Shown in pieces: positions 27,415 to 36,036 of a stretch of DNA of 64,000 bases. Numbering within the stretch: position 1 is the stretch's first letter; every line of letters starts with the position of its first letter. Position numbers and translations under genes: made by a program. The notes beneath the pieces were generated by a model. The model searched no databases and had not been told where the DNA came from. It was given only the letters and a program-made list of their open reading frames with translations. The stretch covers positions 124,001 through 188,000 of the forward strand of contig NZ_JBEXNL010000005.1 in assembly GCF_040611135.1 (NCBI RefSeq), written 5' to 3'. The stretch is from Tsukamurella sp040611135. GTDB lineage: Bacteria; Actinomycetota; Actinomycetes; Mycobacteriales; Mycobacteriaceae.

Positions 27415-29061
27415 GTGGCTTCAAATGTCGCCGAGTGGATAGCAAATGCGTTGTACGCGTACGGAATTCGTAACGCGTACGGAATCCATGGTGCCAATTC
27501 CGAGGATCTGTTCGCCGCGCTGCTCCGTGCACCCGCGAACCGCCGCCTCACGGTGACGATCGCCAAGCACGAGTTCGGCGCGGGCGCGATGGCCGACGGT
27601 GCCACGCGCATGACCGGTCGGACGGCGTGCCTCATCGCCACGTCCGGCGGCGCGGCGATGAACTGCGTGCCCGCCCTCGCCGAGGCGTACCAATCGCGCG
27701 TCCCGATTCTGGCGCTCATCGGCAGCCCGCCGACCATGGGCGAGGGTCGCGGAGCGTTCCAGGACATGTGCGCCGCGCCCCGCACCGTCGACGTGCTGAC
27801 CGTGCTGCGGGGGGTCACCGGCTTCGCCGCGAAGGTCGCCGGTCCGGACGACCTCGGCCCCACCTTCGACGGTGCCCTCGACGCCCTCGAGCGGGGCCTG
27901 CCCGCCGCGCTGCTGCTGCCCAAGGACGTCCAGCTCGCGATGTGCCCGGGCTTGCCGCACCGCACCCCCGCGCCGCCGCCGACCACTGCACCGTCGGACG
28001 AGGTGGTCCGGACCGTCCGCGCCGCGCGCAGGCCTCTCTTCCTGCTCGGCGAGGCGGCGTCGCGAGCACGCCTGGCCGGTCCCGTGGCGGAGCTCGCGGC
28101 GCGCACCGGCGCCGTCGTCGCCGTGACGCCCAACGGCCGCGACGCCGCACCGGACGTCGGCGTGGTCGGCGTGGCGGGGGTGATGGGGCACCCCTCGGTG
28201 ACCCGGGCCGCCGCGGACGCCGACCTGATTCTCGCGCTGGGCACCGACCTCGACCTCATGGACCGCAGTGGCCTCGATGCGGTCATCGACGTCACCTGCA
28301 CCGTGCACATCGGGGCGGAGCCCCCGCTGCGGGAGGTCACCGTCCACGAGCCGACGCGCGACCTCGCCGCCTACACCCGCGCCCTCGCCGCCGCGGTCGG
28401 CGGACGCACCCGCGCACCGTGGACGGCGATCGCTCCCGAACCGATCGTCGTACCCAGGAACCACTCCGGGATCATGACCTGCGCCGACGCCGTCGATGCC
28501 CTGGCGCCGGTGATCCCCGCCGATGCGCTGGTCTTCGCCGACGCCGGCAACGCGGGCGCCGCCGCGGTGCACCGGCTCCCGCTCGGCGTCGGGCAGCGGT
28601 TCCTCGTCGCCCTCGGGATGGGCGGCATGGGGCACGGCATCGCCGCCGGGATCGGCGCCGCGATCGCCACCCGGCGGCCCGCCGTGATCCTGGCCGGCGA
28701 CGGCGCGTTCTTCATGCACGGCATGGAGATCCACACCGCGATCGAGGCCCGGGCGCCGGTCGTGCTCGTCGTCCTCAACAACGATGCGCACGGCATGTGC
28801 GTGGCCCGCGAGGACAAGTTCTTCCCGGACCTGGCCAGCATCAACCGGTTCCGCCTGAGCCTGATCGGCGCCGGTCTCGCCGCGATGTTCCCGTCCCTGC
28901 GCGCCCGCTCGGCGACCACGCCCGACGGTGCCCGGGCCGCGTTCGCCGAGTTGCTGGCCGGACGGGACGGCGGACCGTCGGTCCTCGACATCACCACGGA
29001 CCCCGCCGAGATCCCACCGTTCGCAGCACTTCTGCCCGACACCGCGAAGGAGCACCGATGA
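27415..29061 (+). CDS. Thiamine-diphosphate-dependent enzyme, acetolactate-synthase-like
   Basis: A 548-residue ThDP enzyme with the three-domain acetohydroxyacid-synthase/benzoylformate-decarboxylase layout. The activating Glu is in AKHEFGAGAMADG near residue 53, and the ThDP/Mg motif runs from GDGAFF near 428 to LNND near 455. GTG 27415 is chosen because it follows a TACTGT box by seven bases; GTG 27406 is also in frame. It is not accompanied by an ilvN-type regulatory subunit and sits instead with SRPBCC and KAS III genes, so carboligation (acyloin formation) on an acyl or keto substrate in a specialised pathway is likelier than branched-chain amino-acid synthesis. Confidence 0.78.
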   Translation: MASNVAEWIANALYAYGIRNAYGIHGANSEDLFAALLRAPANRRLTVTIAKHEFGAGAMADGATRMTGRTACLIATSGGAAMNCVPALAEAYQSRVPILALIGSPPTMGEGRGAFQDMCAAPRTVDVLTVLRGVTGFAAKVAGPDDLGPTFDGALDALERGLPAALLLPKDVQLAMCPGLPHRTPAPPPTTAPSDEVVRTVRAARRPLFLLGEAASRARLAGPVAELAARTGAVVAVTPNGRDAAPDVGVVGVAGVMGHPSVTRAAADADLILALGTDLDLMDRSGLDAVIDVTCTVHIGAEPPLREVTVHEPTRDLAAYTRALAAAVGGRTRAPWTAIAPEPIVVPRNHSGIMTCADAVDALAPVIPADALVFADAGNAGAAAVHRLPLGVGQRFLVALGMGGMGHGIAAGIGAAIATRRPAVILAGDGAFFMHGMEIHTAIEARAPVVLVVLNNDAHGMCVAREDKFFPDLASINRFRLSLIGAGLAAMFPSLRARSATTPDGARAAFAELLAGRDGGPSVLDITTDPAEIPPFAALLPDTAKEHR

Positions 29062-29690
29062 TCCCGACGATCGACATCGAGGGCACGATCCGGATCGAGA
29101 GCCACCCGCGCCCGGTGGCGCAGCCGATCCTCGTCGACCGCATGCGGTCGGTGTACCCGCACCAGCAGATCTACGGCGATTTCTGCCCCGTGCAGTCGTA
29201 CGTGAACGCGCCGCCCGACGAGCTGTACGCCTGGCTCTCCGACACCCGCTCGCTGGAGGAGTGGACCTACAGTCTGCGCGGCTTCCGCGAGACCGACGAG
29301 GCCGGCCTGTGGGTGGCGCGCGACATGCTCGGCGCCGACACCGAGATCTACACGCGCACAGTCGCGCATCCGGACGCACGGACCGTCGACTACCACTGCG
29401 CCTGGGACCAGGGGAAGCACCTCTGGATGATCTACCTGATGCGGGTGGTGGACGCGCAGCTCGTGCTGAACAAGCCCGGCTCGGTGGTGCTGTGGGTCAA
29501 CTGCCACCACCCCTTCTACGACGAGAATCCGTACCCCGAGACGGCGCCACCCGGCCGGCCGGTGTGGGTCGGCGACCTGTGGGACACCTTCGGCGCCGGG
29601 CACATGATGGAGCTGGAGAACCTCAAGGCCATCGCCGAACACCGCCACGCCCACGGACAACCCGTCAAGCCCGAGTGGATGTCCTCGTGA
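29058..29690 (+). CDS. SRPBCC (START-like) family protein
   Basis: A 210-residue protein whose middle shows the SRPBCC/Bet v1-like pattern: NAPPDELYAWLSDTRSLEEW near residue 54, a strand-rich centre and a C-terminal helix ending in PEWMSS. It overlaps the ThDP gene by ATGA and the KAS III gene by GTGA, so all three are made together. Such folds act as aromatases/cyclases, lyases or ligand carriers in polyketide-like pathways. The conserved-looking NCHHPFYDENPYPE near 152 could be a metal or active-site loop; function is not assigned. Confidence 0.62.
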   Translation: MIPTIDIEGTIRIESHPRPVAQPILVDRMRSVYPHQQIYGDFCPVQSYVNAPPDELYAWLSDTRSLEEWTYSLRGFRETDEAGLWVARDMLGADTEIYTRTVAHPDARTVDYHCAWDQGKHLWMIYLMRVVDAQLVLNKPGSVVLWVNCHHPFYDENPYPETAPPGRPVWVGDLWDTFGAGHMMELENLKAIAEHRHAHGQPVKPEWMSS

Positions 29691-30712
29691 GCGCCCCGGC
29701 CGCGACCCCGCGCATCGTCGGGCTCGCCTCGTACCTGCCCGAGAACCGCGTTCCCGCGGACTATTTCCGCGAGTTCGCCGACGCCGACAGCCGCACCCTC
29801 ACGGCGAACCCGATGTTCGCGCCGCCGGCTTTCCGGCACCACGCGGCGCCGACCGAGTCCAATGTCGAGCTGATGTGCACCGCGATCGACCGGCTGCGCG
29901 AGCAGGTGGGCGATGCCGCACTGGGGGCCGACGTGATCCTGAGCCACTCGCAGCTGCCGGACCTCCCCGTCGTCGGGTGCGGCGGTGACGTCGCCCGCCG
30001 GCTCGGCATGCACCCGTCCCTGGTCCTCGACATCCACAACGGCGGCTGCGCGGCGTTCCTGCTCATGCTGCAGCTCGCGCGCACGATGTTCGTCGCCGGG
30101 ACCGCGCGATCGGCGCTGCTGCTCACCGCGACCAACGCGGCCGGCAACGTATTCACCCAGGACCGGGTGCGGAACCTGCCCCAGGCCGCCATCCCGGGCG
30201 ACGGTGCCGCCGCCGCCCTCGTGGTGGCCGACCCGGAGGCGGACGGCATCGCGGTGCGCCACGTCGTGCTCGCCCAGCACAGCGAGTACGCGGGCGACAT
30301 GACGGCCGCCGTGGAACCGCCGCGGAAGTACTGGGAGGCCGGACCGGGGCAGCTGCATGTGGGCTTCACCGAGGCCAAGATCGCGAAGGTGCTGGCCCGC
30401 GGGAACCGGCTGGTGCCCGAGGTCGCGCTGGCGGCGGCCGCGGCCGGCGGTCTCACCGGGCCGCAGGTGGACCACCTCGTCACCAATCAGCCCAACCGGA
30501 CCTTCCTGCGGAACTGGCGCGAGGCTCTCGAGCTCCCGCCCGAGCGGCACCCGGACACCTTCGACGAGTGCGGCAACCTGTTCGCCGTCGGCGTCCCGCA
30601 CACCTTCGCCACCGCCCGTGCGGACGGGCGGATCGGCGAGGGGGAGGACGTGGTCCTCGCGGCCTTCGCCCACGCCGGCGACTTCGCGGCCGGAGCGCTG
30701 CTCCGCACCTAA
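29687..30712 (+). CDS. KAS III-like (FabH/thiolase superfamily) condensing enzyme with altered triad
   Basis: A 341-residue condensing enzyme. The nucleophile Cys is in HNGGCAAF at residue 121. The usual catalytic His of the HQAN motif is replaced: the sequence reads TNQPN, placing Asn at 267. The third residue, Asn 297 in ECGNLF, is kept. FabH-like length and the closing region are normal. Changed triads occur in KAS III relatives that do acyl transfer or ester/amide formation rather than decarboxylative condensation. Translationally coupled to the SRPBCC gene; no ACP gene is adjacent, so the acyl donor may be a CoA ester. Confidence 0.75.
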   Translation: MSAPAATPRIVGLASYLPENRVPADYFREFADADSRTLTANPMFAPPAFRHHAAPTESNVELMCTAIDRLREQVGDAALGADVILSHSQLPDLPVVGCGGDVARRLGMHPSLVLDIHNGGCAAFLLMLQLARTMFVAGTARSALLLTATNAAGNVFTQDRVRNLPQAAIPGDGAAAALVVADPEADGIAVRHVVLAQHSEYAGDMTAAVEPPRKYWEAGPGQLHVGFTEAKIAKVLARGNRLVPEVALAAAAAGGLTGPQVDHLVTNQPNRTFLRNWREALELPPERHPDTFDECGNLFAVGVPHTFATARADGRIGEGEDVVLAAFAHAGDFAAGALLRT

Positions 30713-30828
30713 GCCGTACCGCCGGGCACCGGCCGCATTCGCGTCCGCGCACGCGACCGGAGGGGGTGCGCCCCACAAGGCGGACCTGTGGGAGAGGGCG
30801 GCGAATGCCGCGTTCTACTCTGTGAGCC

Positions 30829-32127
30829 ATGACACTCTCGGACGCCGCTGCGCACCAGGACATCACCACCGTTTCCGTACCCACGCACTGGTACAACCTG
30901 GCCGCGGAACTCGACACGCCCATCCCGCCGCACCTGCACCCCGGAACCAAGGAGCCGGTGCAGCCCGAGGACCTGGCGCCGCTGTTCGCGACGGGCCTCA
31001 TCGCGCAGGAGGCGTCCACCGAGGCGTACCACGAGATCCCCGAGCCGGTCCGGGAGATCCTGTCCATGTGGCGCCCGTCGCCGCTGATCCGGGCCCGGAA
31101 GTTCGAGGAGGCGCTCGGCACCACCTGCCGGATCTACGTCAAGTACGAGGGCGTGAGCCCCGTCGGATCACACAAGACGAATTCCGCTGTGGCCCAGGCC
31201 TACTACAACCACCTCGACGGGGTCACCAAGCTCACCACCGAGACCGGCGCCGGCCAGTGGGGCAGCGCGCTGTCCTTCGCGGGCGCCCAGTTCGGCATCG
31301 ATGTCGAGGTGTGGCAGGTGCGCGCCTCCTACGATTCCAAGCCGTACCGCGGGCACCTCATGCGCACCTACGGCGGCACCGTGCACCCGAGCCCGTCCGA
31401 CCTCACCGACTCCGGCCGCGCGATGCTGGAGAAGGACCCGAACACCACCGGCAGTCTCGGCATGGCCGTCTCCGAGGCCGTCGAGGTCGCCGCCAAGGAC
31501 CCCGAGGCGCGCTACGCGCTCGGCAGCGTGCTCAACCACGTCGTGCTGCACCAGTCCGTGATCGGCCTCGAGGCCGTCGATCAGCTCGCGCAGCACGAGA
31601 AGGGCGCCGATGTCGTGTTCGGTTGCGCGGGTGGCGGATCCAACCTCGCGGGCCTCGCGTTCCCGTTCCTGCGGGAGAAGATCCACGGCCGGCAGGACCC
31701 GCGGGTCGTCGCCGTCGAGCCCGCCGCGTGCCCGTCGATCACGAAGGGCGAGTACCGCTACGACCACGGCGACGTCGCCGGCCTGACCCCGCTGCTCAAG
31801 ATGCACACCCTCGGCATGGACTTCGTGCCCGACCCGATCCACGCGGGCGGTCTCCGCTACCACGGCATGGCCCCGGCGCTGAGCCACACCGTCGAGCTCG
31901 GACTGGTCGAGGGCCGCGCCGTCGAGCAGAACGACGCCTTCGCGGCGGGCGTGCTCTTCGCCCGTACGCAGGGCATCGTCCCCGCCCCGGAGTCCACCCA
32001 CGCGATCGCGGCGGCGGCGGACTACGCCCGCGAGAACGCCGACGAGGTGCTCGTCATCGGCCTGTCCGGGCACGGCCAGCTCGACCTGCCCGCCTACGCG
32101 GAGTACCTGTCCGGCAACCTGGCGTGA
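30829..32127 (+). CDS. TrpB2-type tryptophan synthase beta-like enzyme
   Basis: A 432-residue PLP enzyme of the TrpB2 branch, longer than TrpB1 and usually unlinked to trpA. The PLP Lys is K116 in GSHKTNSA, with the phosphate-binding GCAGGGSN near 264-271. These enzymes make tryptophan from indole and serine or salvage indole. ATG 30829 follows a TACTCT box (30816-30821) by seven bases, suggesting a leaderless mRNA and transcription separate from the KAS III operon 116 bases upstream. Confidence 0.9.
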   Translation: MTLSDAAAHQDITTVSVPTHWYNLAAELDTPIPPHLHPGTKEPVQPEDLAPLFATGLIAQEASTEAYHEIPEPVREILSMWRPSPLIRARKFEEALGTTCRIYVKYEGVSPVGSHKTNSAVAQAYYNHLDGVTKLTTETGAGQWGSALSFAGAQFGIDVEVWQVRASYDSKPYRGHLMRTYGGTVHPSPSDLTDSGRAMLEKDPNTTGSLGMAVSEAVEVAAKDPEARYALGSVLNHVVLHQSVIGLEAVDQLAQHEKGADVVFGCAGGGSNLAGLAFPFLREKIHGRQDPRVVAVEPAACPSITKGEYRYDHGDVAGLTPLLKMHTLGMDFVPDPIHAGGLRYHGMAPALSHTVELGLVEGRAVEQNDAFAAGVLFARTQGIVPAPESTHAIAAAADYARENADEVLVIGLSGHGQLDLPAYAEYLSGNLA

Positions 32128-32135
32128 CGCCCGGT

Positions 32136-32168
32136 CGCTACGCCCCCGGCGCGCCCGGGGGCGTAGCG
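32136..32168. terminator. Bidirectional hairpin between TrpB2 and a convergent gene
   Basis: CGCTACGCCCCCGG (32136-32149) pairs perfectly with CCGGGGGCGTAGCG (32155-32168) around a 5-base loop. It begins eight bases after the TrpB2 stop and overlaps the last codons of the convergent gene ending at 32138. No U-tract is present, as is common for actinobacterial terminators. Confidence 0.65.
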
Positions 32169-32518
32169 GGCGAACCGAGCGAGCGCCGGATCTCCTCCAG
32201 CCTGGCCTTCGCCGCCTTCTCCCGCTCGGCGAAGGCGCGCTCGGCGTCGCGACCGGCGGTCGTGTCGTGCGCGAGCTCCTCGGCGCCCAGCGCGACGGTG
32301 CTGCGCCGCTCGATCTTCTCCCGCACGTGGTCGAAGGTGGGCACGCCGGCAGCCGTGTAGCCGGTGATCTCCTCGTACGACGGTGCCGCCGGTGCCGCGG
32401 GCACGGACGGCGGCGTGTCGACCACCTCCGCGTCGATCGGCGCCTCGTCGCCGACGGGGCCCCCGGGCACCGCCTGGTCGGTCTGCGGGGACTGCGGGTG
32501 ATCGCCGGGGCTCGCCAT
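32138..32518 (-). CDS. Small conserved hypothetical protein
   Basis: A 126-residue protein with a Pro/Asp/Ala-rich, probably disordered N-terminal half and a C-terminal coiled-coil-like helix (about 70-115) rich in Glu, Arg and Ala: AERAFAEREKAAKARLEEIR. ATG 32518 starts the coding-like region. No membrane segment. It lies 62 bases downstream of the GGDEF/EAL gene on the same strand. Function unknown. Confidence 0.6.
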   Translation of the reverse strand: MASPGDHPQSPQTDQAVPGGPVGDEAPIDAEVVDTPPSVPAAPAAPSYEEITGYTAAGVPTFDHVREKIERRSTVALGAEELAHDTTAGRDAERAFAEREKAAKARLEEIRRSLGSPATPPGAPGA

Positions 32519-32580
32519 GCCACCCAGGGTAGCGCCGTGACCGGGCCCGGCACCCGGCGTCGGTGCGCCTACCGCCGCGC

Positions 32581-35088
32581 TCACGTGCGCCAGCGAACCA
32601 GCTCCTCGCGATCCACGGGGCGGCTCCACAGGAATCCCTGCGCGAAGTGCGCGCCCGCGGCCGCCAGCGCGGCCGACTCGTCCGCGGTCTCGACGCCCTC
32701 GGCGATCACATCCAGGCGGAGCGCGCGCGCCATGGCGATCGCCGCGTCGAGCATCGCCTCGAGCTGCGGATCGTCCCGCCCGGTGGACGCGACGACCACG
32801 GACCGGTCGATCTTGACCAGCGCGAGATCGAGGTACCGCAGCTGCGCGAGGCTCGACCAGCCGGTGCCGAAGTCGTCGAGAGCGATGCGGACCCCCAGCT
32901 CGACGAGCCGGTGTGTCGCGGCGAGCACGTGCCGCTCCGGGACGACCCGCTCGTTGATCTCCAGGATCAACCGGTCGGGATCCAGGCCGCTGCCCTCCAG
33001 GGCGCGTTCGACCACGTGCGGGAGCAGCGGGTCGGCGAGGTCCTCCGAGGCCAGGTTGACGGAGACCCACCCGAGTTCCGGCGCGGCCGCGAAATCGGCG
33101 CAGGCGCGGTGCAGCACCAGTCGCGCCAGGTGCGGCAGCAGGCCCAGCGCCTCCAGATGGGGGAGGAAGTCCGCGGGGGCGAGCTCCTCGCCCTCGGGGC
33201 CGACGATCCTGGCCAGGGCTTCCGCACCGACCATCGCGCCGGTGGCGAGGTCCACGATCGGCTGGTAGCGCACGATCACGTCGCCGGCGTCGATCCGCTC
33301 CCGTACGTGGGTCACGAGCGCGAGCCGCTTCTGCTGGGGTATCCGCAGCCCGGCCGTGTGCCGCACGATCCGGTTCCGACCGTCCCGTTTGGCCTGGAGC
33401 AGAGCCAGGTCCCCGTCGATGAGCAGTTGCGTGATGCCGTCGTCGGTGGCGGGCGATTCGACCAGGCCGATCGAGCAGGTGACGGACAGCTGCAGCCCGT
33501 CGAGATCGACGGACTCGGCCATGGCGACGCGCACCCGTTCGGCCCAGTCCTCCGAGCGGTCGGCGGTGTCGGCGCGCGGCCGGAGGACCACGAACTCATC
33601 GCCGCCCAACCTCGCCACGAGGTCGCTCGGCAGGCTCGCGTCCAGCAGGCGCTGCGCCACGACCTGGAGCACCTGGTCGCCCACCTTGTGGCCGAGCGAG
33701 TCGTTGATCCGCTTGAACGAGTCCAGATCGATCCAGAGCACGGTCAGCGCGTCGCCGTCGAGGCGGCGCTCCCCGACGACGACCGTGGCCCGCTCGATGA
33801 AACCCGCCCGGCCGAGGAGGCCGGTCAGGTCGTCGTGATCGGCGCGCCAGCGCAGGCGGCGGTTCAGGACGCGGATCTCCTCCTCGGCGTGTTTTCGGTC
33901 GGTGATGTCGGTATGCGTGCCGATCAGCCGGGTCGGCGTGCCGTCCGGGCGGGACTCCATCACGCGGCCCCGCGCCGAGATCCACCGCCACTCGCCGTTC
34001 TTGGCGCGCATCCGGTGTTCGAACGAGAACTCCTCGACCTCACCCCGCAGGACGGGCTGCATGGCCCCGGTGCAGGTCGCCACGTCGTCGGGGTGGACGC
34101 GGTGCATCCACGCCTCGACGGTGTCGTCGACCTCGTCGACCCCGTAGCCGAGCATCGTCTTCCAGCGTTCGGAGTAGAACACGGACTCGGTGGTGAGGTC
34201 GCGGTCCCAGATGCCGTCGCCGGCACCGTCGATCGCGAACTGCCACCGCTGCTCCGCATGCCGGAGCAGCGCCTGGTCGCGCCGGCTGGTCGTGATGTCG
34301 CGGGAGATGCCGATGAGGCCGACGACCTCGCCGGTGCCGTCGCGGTAGGGCGCCTTGTTCGACAGGTAGGTTCTGCGCGTCCCGTCGACCTCGACGTACT
34401 CCTCGACCTCGTGCCCGATCCCGGTCTCCATGATCGCGCGGTCCGTCGCCATCAACGTCTCGGCGATCGCCTCGAACAGCACGGTGTCGTCGTGGCCCAC
34501 CGCGTCCTGCGGGCGCACGCCCATGAGCTCGGCCACCGCCGCATTGACGTACTGGTAGCGCCCCGCGCGATCCTTGATGTAGACGAGGTCGGGTGCCGTG
34601 TCGATGACCGCCTGCAGCAGGTCGGTGGCGCGCTGCGACGACGACCGCGACTCGATCACGCGCTCCTCGAGCCTGCGGCGCGCCTCGGCCATGGCCTGGT
34701 CCGACGCGACCCGCGCGGTGATGTCGCGCGTGATCCCGGCGACGACCGGGCGTCCGTCGAGCGTGAGGTACAGCAGGTGCACTTCGACGGGGTAGTCGCT
34801 CCCGTCCTTGCGACGCATCATCGCCGGGATCACCAGCGACGCGCCGCCGCGCGCCCGATCCAGGTTGCGGCCGGCCTCCTCGGCCGAGACCTGCACGACG
34901 TCGAGGAGGTGCATGCCCAGCAGCTCTTCGCGGCTGTAGCCGGTGCTCTCGCACCCGGCGTCGTTCACCTCGATCAGGTGGCCGTCCTCGTCGTGCACGA
35001 AGAAGCCGTCGGAAGAGCGGTCGATGAAGGCGCGTGCGATGTCGGCGTCCCACGGGGGTCGCGGCGGTGTCGCCGGGGTGGGGTTCAC
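32581..35088 (-). CDS. PAS-GGDEF-EAL cyclic-di-GMP turnover protein
   Basis: An 835-residue cytoplasmic signalling protein with three PAS domains (about 10-130, 140-265, 270-395; for example IARAFIDRSSDGFFVHDEDG), a GGDEF domain with intact LGGDEF near 494-499, and an EAL domain with GAEALAR near 623 plus DDFGTGWSSL and EGVET, the metal-site and catalytic segments of active phosphodiesterases. Both activities could therefore be present. No membrane segment. GTG 35088 overlaps the oxidoreductase stop by GTGA; GTG 35103 is the alternative. Confidence 0.88.
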   Translation of the reverse strand: MNPTPATPPRPPWDADIARAFIDRSSDGFFVHDEDGHLIEVNDAGCESTGYSREELLGMHLLDVVQVSAEEAGRNLDRARGGASLVIPAMMRRKDGSDYPVEVHLLYLTLDGRPVVAGITRDITARVASDQAMAEARRRLEERVIESRSSSQRATDLLQAVIDTAPDLVYIKDRAGRYQYVNAAVAELMGVRPQDAVGHDDTVLFEAIAETLMATDRAIMETGIGHEVEEYVEVDGTRRTYLSNKAPYRDGTGEVVGLIGISRDITTSRRDQALLRHAEQRWQFAIDGAGDGIWDRDLTTESVFYSERWKTMLGYGVDEVDDTVEAWMHRVHPDDVATCTGAMQPVLRGEVEEFSFEHRMRAKNGEWRWISARGRVMESRPDGTPTRLIGTHTDITDRKHAEEEIRVLNRRLRWRADHDDLTGLLGRAGFIERATVVVGERRLDGDALTVLWIDLDSFKRINDSLGHKVGDQVLQVVAQRLLDASLPSDLVARLGGDEFVVLRPRADTADRSEDWAERVRVAMAESVDLDGLQLSVTCSIGLVESPATDDGITQLLIDGDLALLQAKRDGRNRIVRHTAGLRIPQQKRLALVTHVRERIDAGDVIVRYQPIVDLATGAMVGAEALARIVGPEGEELAPADFLPHLEALGLLPHLARLVLHRACADFAAAPELGWVSVNLASEDLADPLLPHVVERALEGSGLDPDRLILEINERVVPERHVLAATHRLVELGVRIALDDFGTGWSSLAQLRYLDLALVKIDRSVVVASTGRDDPQLEAMLDAAIAMARALRLDVIAEGVETADESAALAAAGAHFAQGFLWSRPVDREELVRWRT

Positions 35089-35963
35089 GGAGTCGGCGGA
35101 CACGCCCCGGCCCTGATCCGTGCGATCACGCGCTGCAGGTGCAGCCCGCGGAGGACGCCGAGCGGGTGATCGACCCCGGCCGAGATCGAGGCGAGGAACT
35201 CGTCGAGCAGGACGCGGAAGCACTCGGTCGACGGCGTCTCCCGACTCTCGAGCACGGCCAGGCCCGCGGCGGAGTGCGCGGAGATCCGCATCACCGTCGG
35301 CAGCACCGGCGTCCGCAGTGAGAGCGACAGCGTGGAGGCGGCACCGTCGGCGTGCATGAGCTGCGCGGTCCACGTGTCGCTCCCGGCGTCGTACCGGGCC
35401 GCGGCGACCCCCTCGACGGTGCCCACGGCGGCGTCGAGCAGGTCGACGACGTGCGGCCCGACGTCGAAGAGCGCGCCCTCCTCCTGGCGCCAGGCCGACG
35501 CGGCGAACTTGCCGGCCAGCGCGGCCCCGGAGAGCCACTGCGCCTCGGCCGCGATCGGGTGCAGCTCGGCCGCGAGGGCCAGGAACGCGCGGGTCTCGGG
35601 CGCGAATCGCCGGGTGAGCGCGAGGATCGACCGCACCCCGGCCCCGGCGACGGCGTCCGCGAGCGCGGTGGCGCCCTCGAGGTCGAGTGCGATCGGCTTG
35701 TCGAGGATGAGGTGTTTGCCCGCCCGGGCGGCGTCGGCGGCGAGGGGGGCCTGGACGTTCGGCGGTACCGCGAACGCGACGGCGTCGACGGCGTCGAACA
35801 GCGCGCGGGGGGACTCGAAAGCACGCGGGAAGACCTCCACGGCGGCGGCGGGATCGCGTGCCCACCCACCCACGAAGTCGATTCCCGGGTGTGCCGTGAG
35901 GGCCGGGGCGTGCGTCTCCCGTGCCCAGGGACCCGCTCCGATGAGACCGATGCGCACTGTCAC
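35085..35963 (-). CDS. Gfo/Idh/MocA family oxidoreductase
   Basis: A 292-residue NAD(P)-dependent oxidoreductase. The Rossmann loop GLIGAGPWARETHAPAL is at 6-22, and the family Lys-Pro pair occurs as LILDKPIALDL near residue 90. Substrates are typically sugars or cyclitols; none is indicated here. GTG 35963 is used, with GTG 35957 as alternative. Its stop overlaps the c-di-GMP gene, an arrangement that need not mean shared function. Confidence 0.85.
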   Translation of the reverse strand: MTVRIGLIGAGPWARETHAPALTAHPGIDFVGGWARDPAAAVEVFPRAFESPRALFDAVDAVAFAVPPNVQAPLAADAARAGKHLILDKPIALDLEGATALADAVAGAGVRSILALTRRFAPETRAFLALAAELHPIAAEAQWLSGAALAGKFAASAWRQEEGALFDVGPHVVDLLDAAVGTVEGVAAARYDAGSDTWTAQLMHADGAASTLSLSLRTPVLPTVMRISAHSAAGLAVLESRETPSTECFRVLLDEFLASISAGVDHPLGVLRGLHLQRVIARIRAGACPPTP

Positions 35964-36036
35964 GCGACCGAGTCTGCCACGGAGGGCCCGCTCAGTGGCG
36001 GCGACCGCCGGACGGACCGGCGACCGCCGCCCGGCG

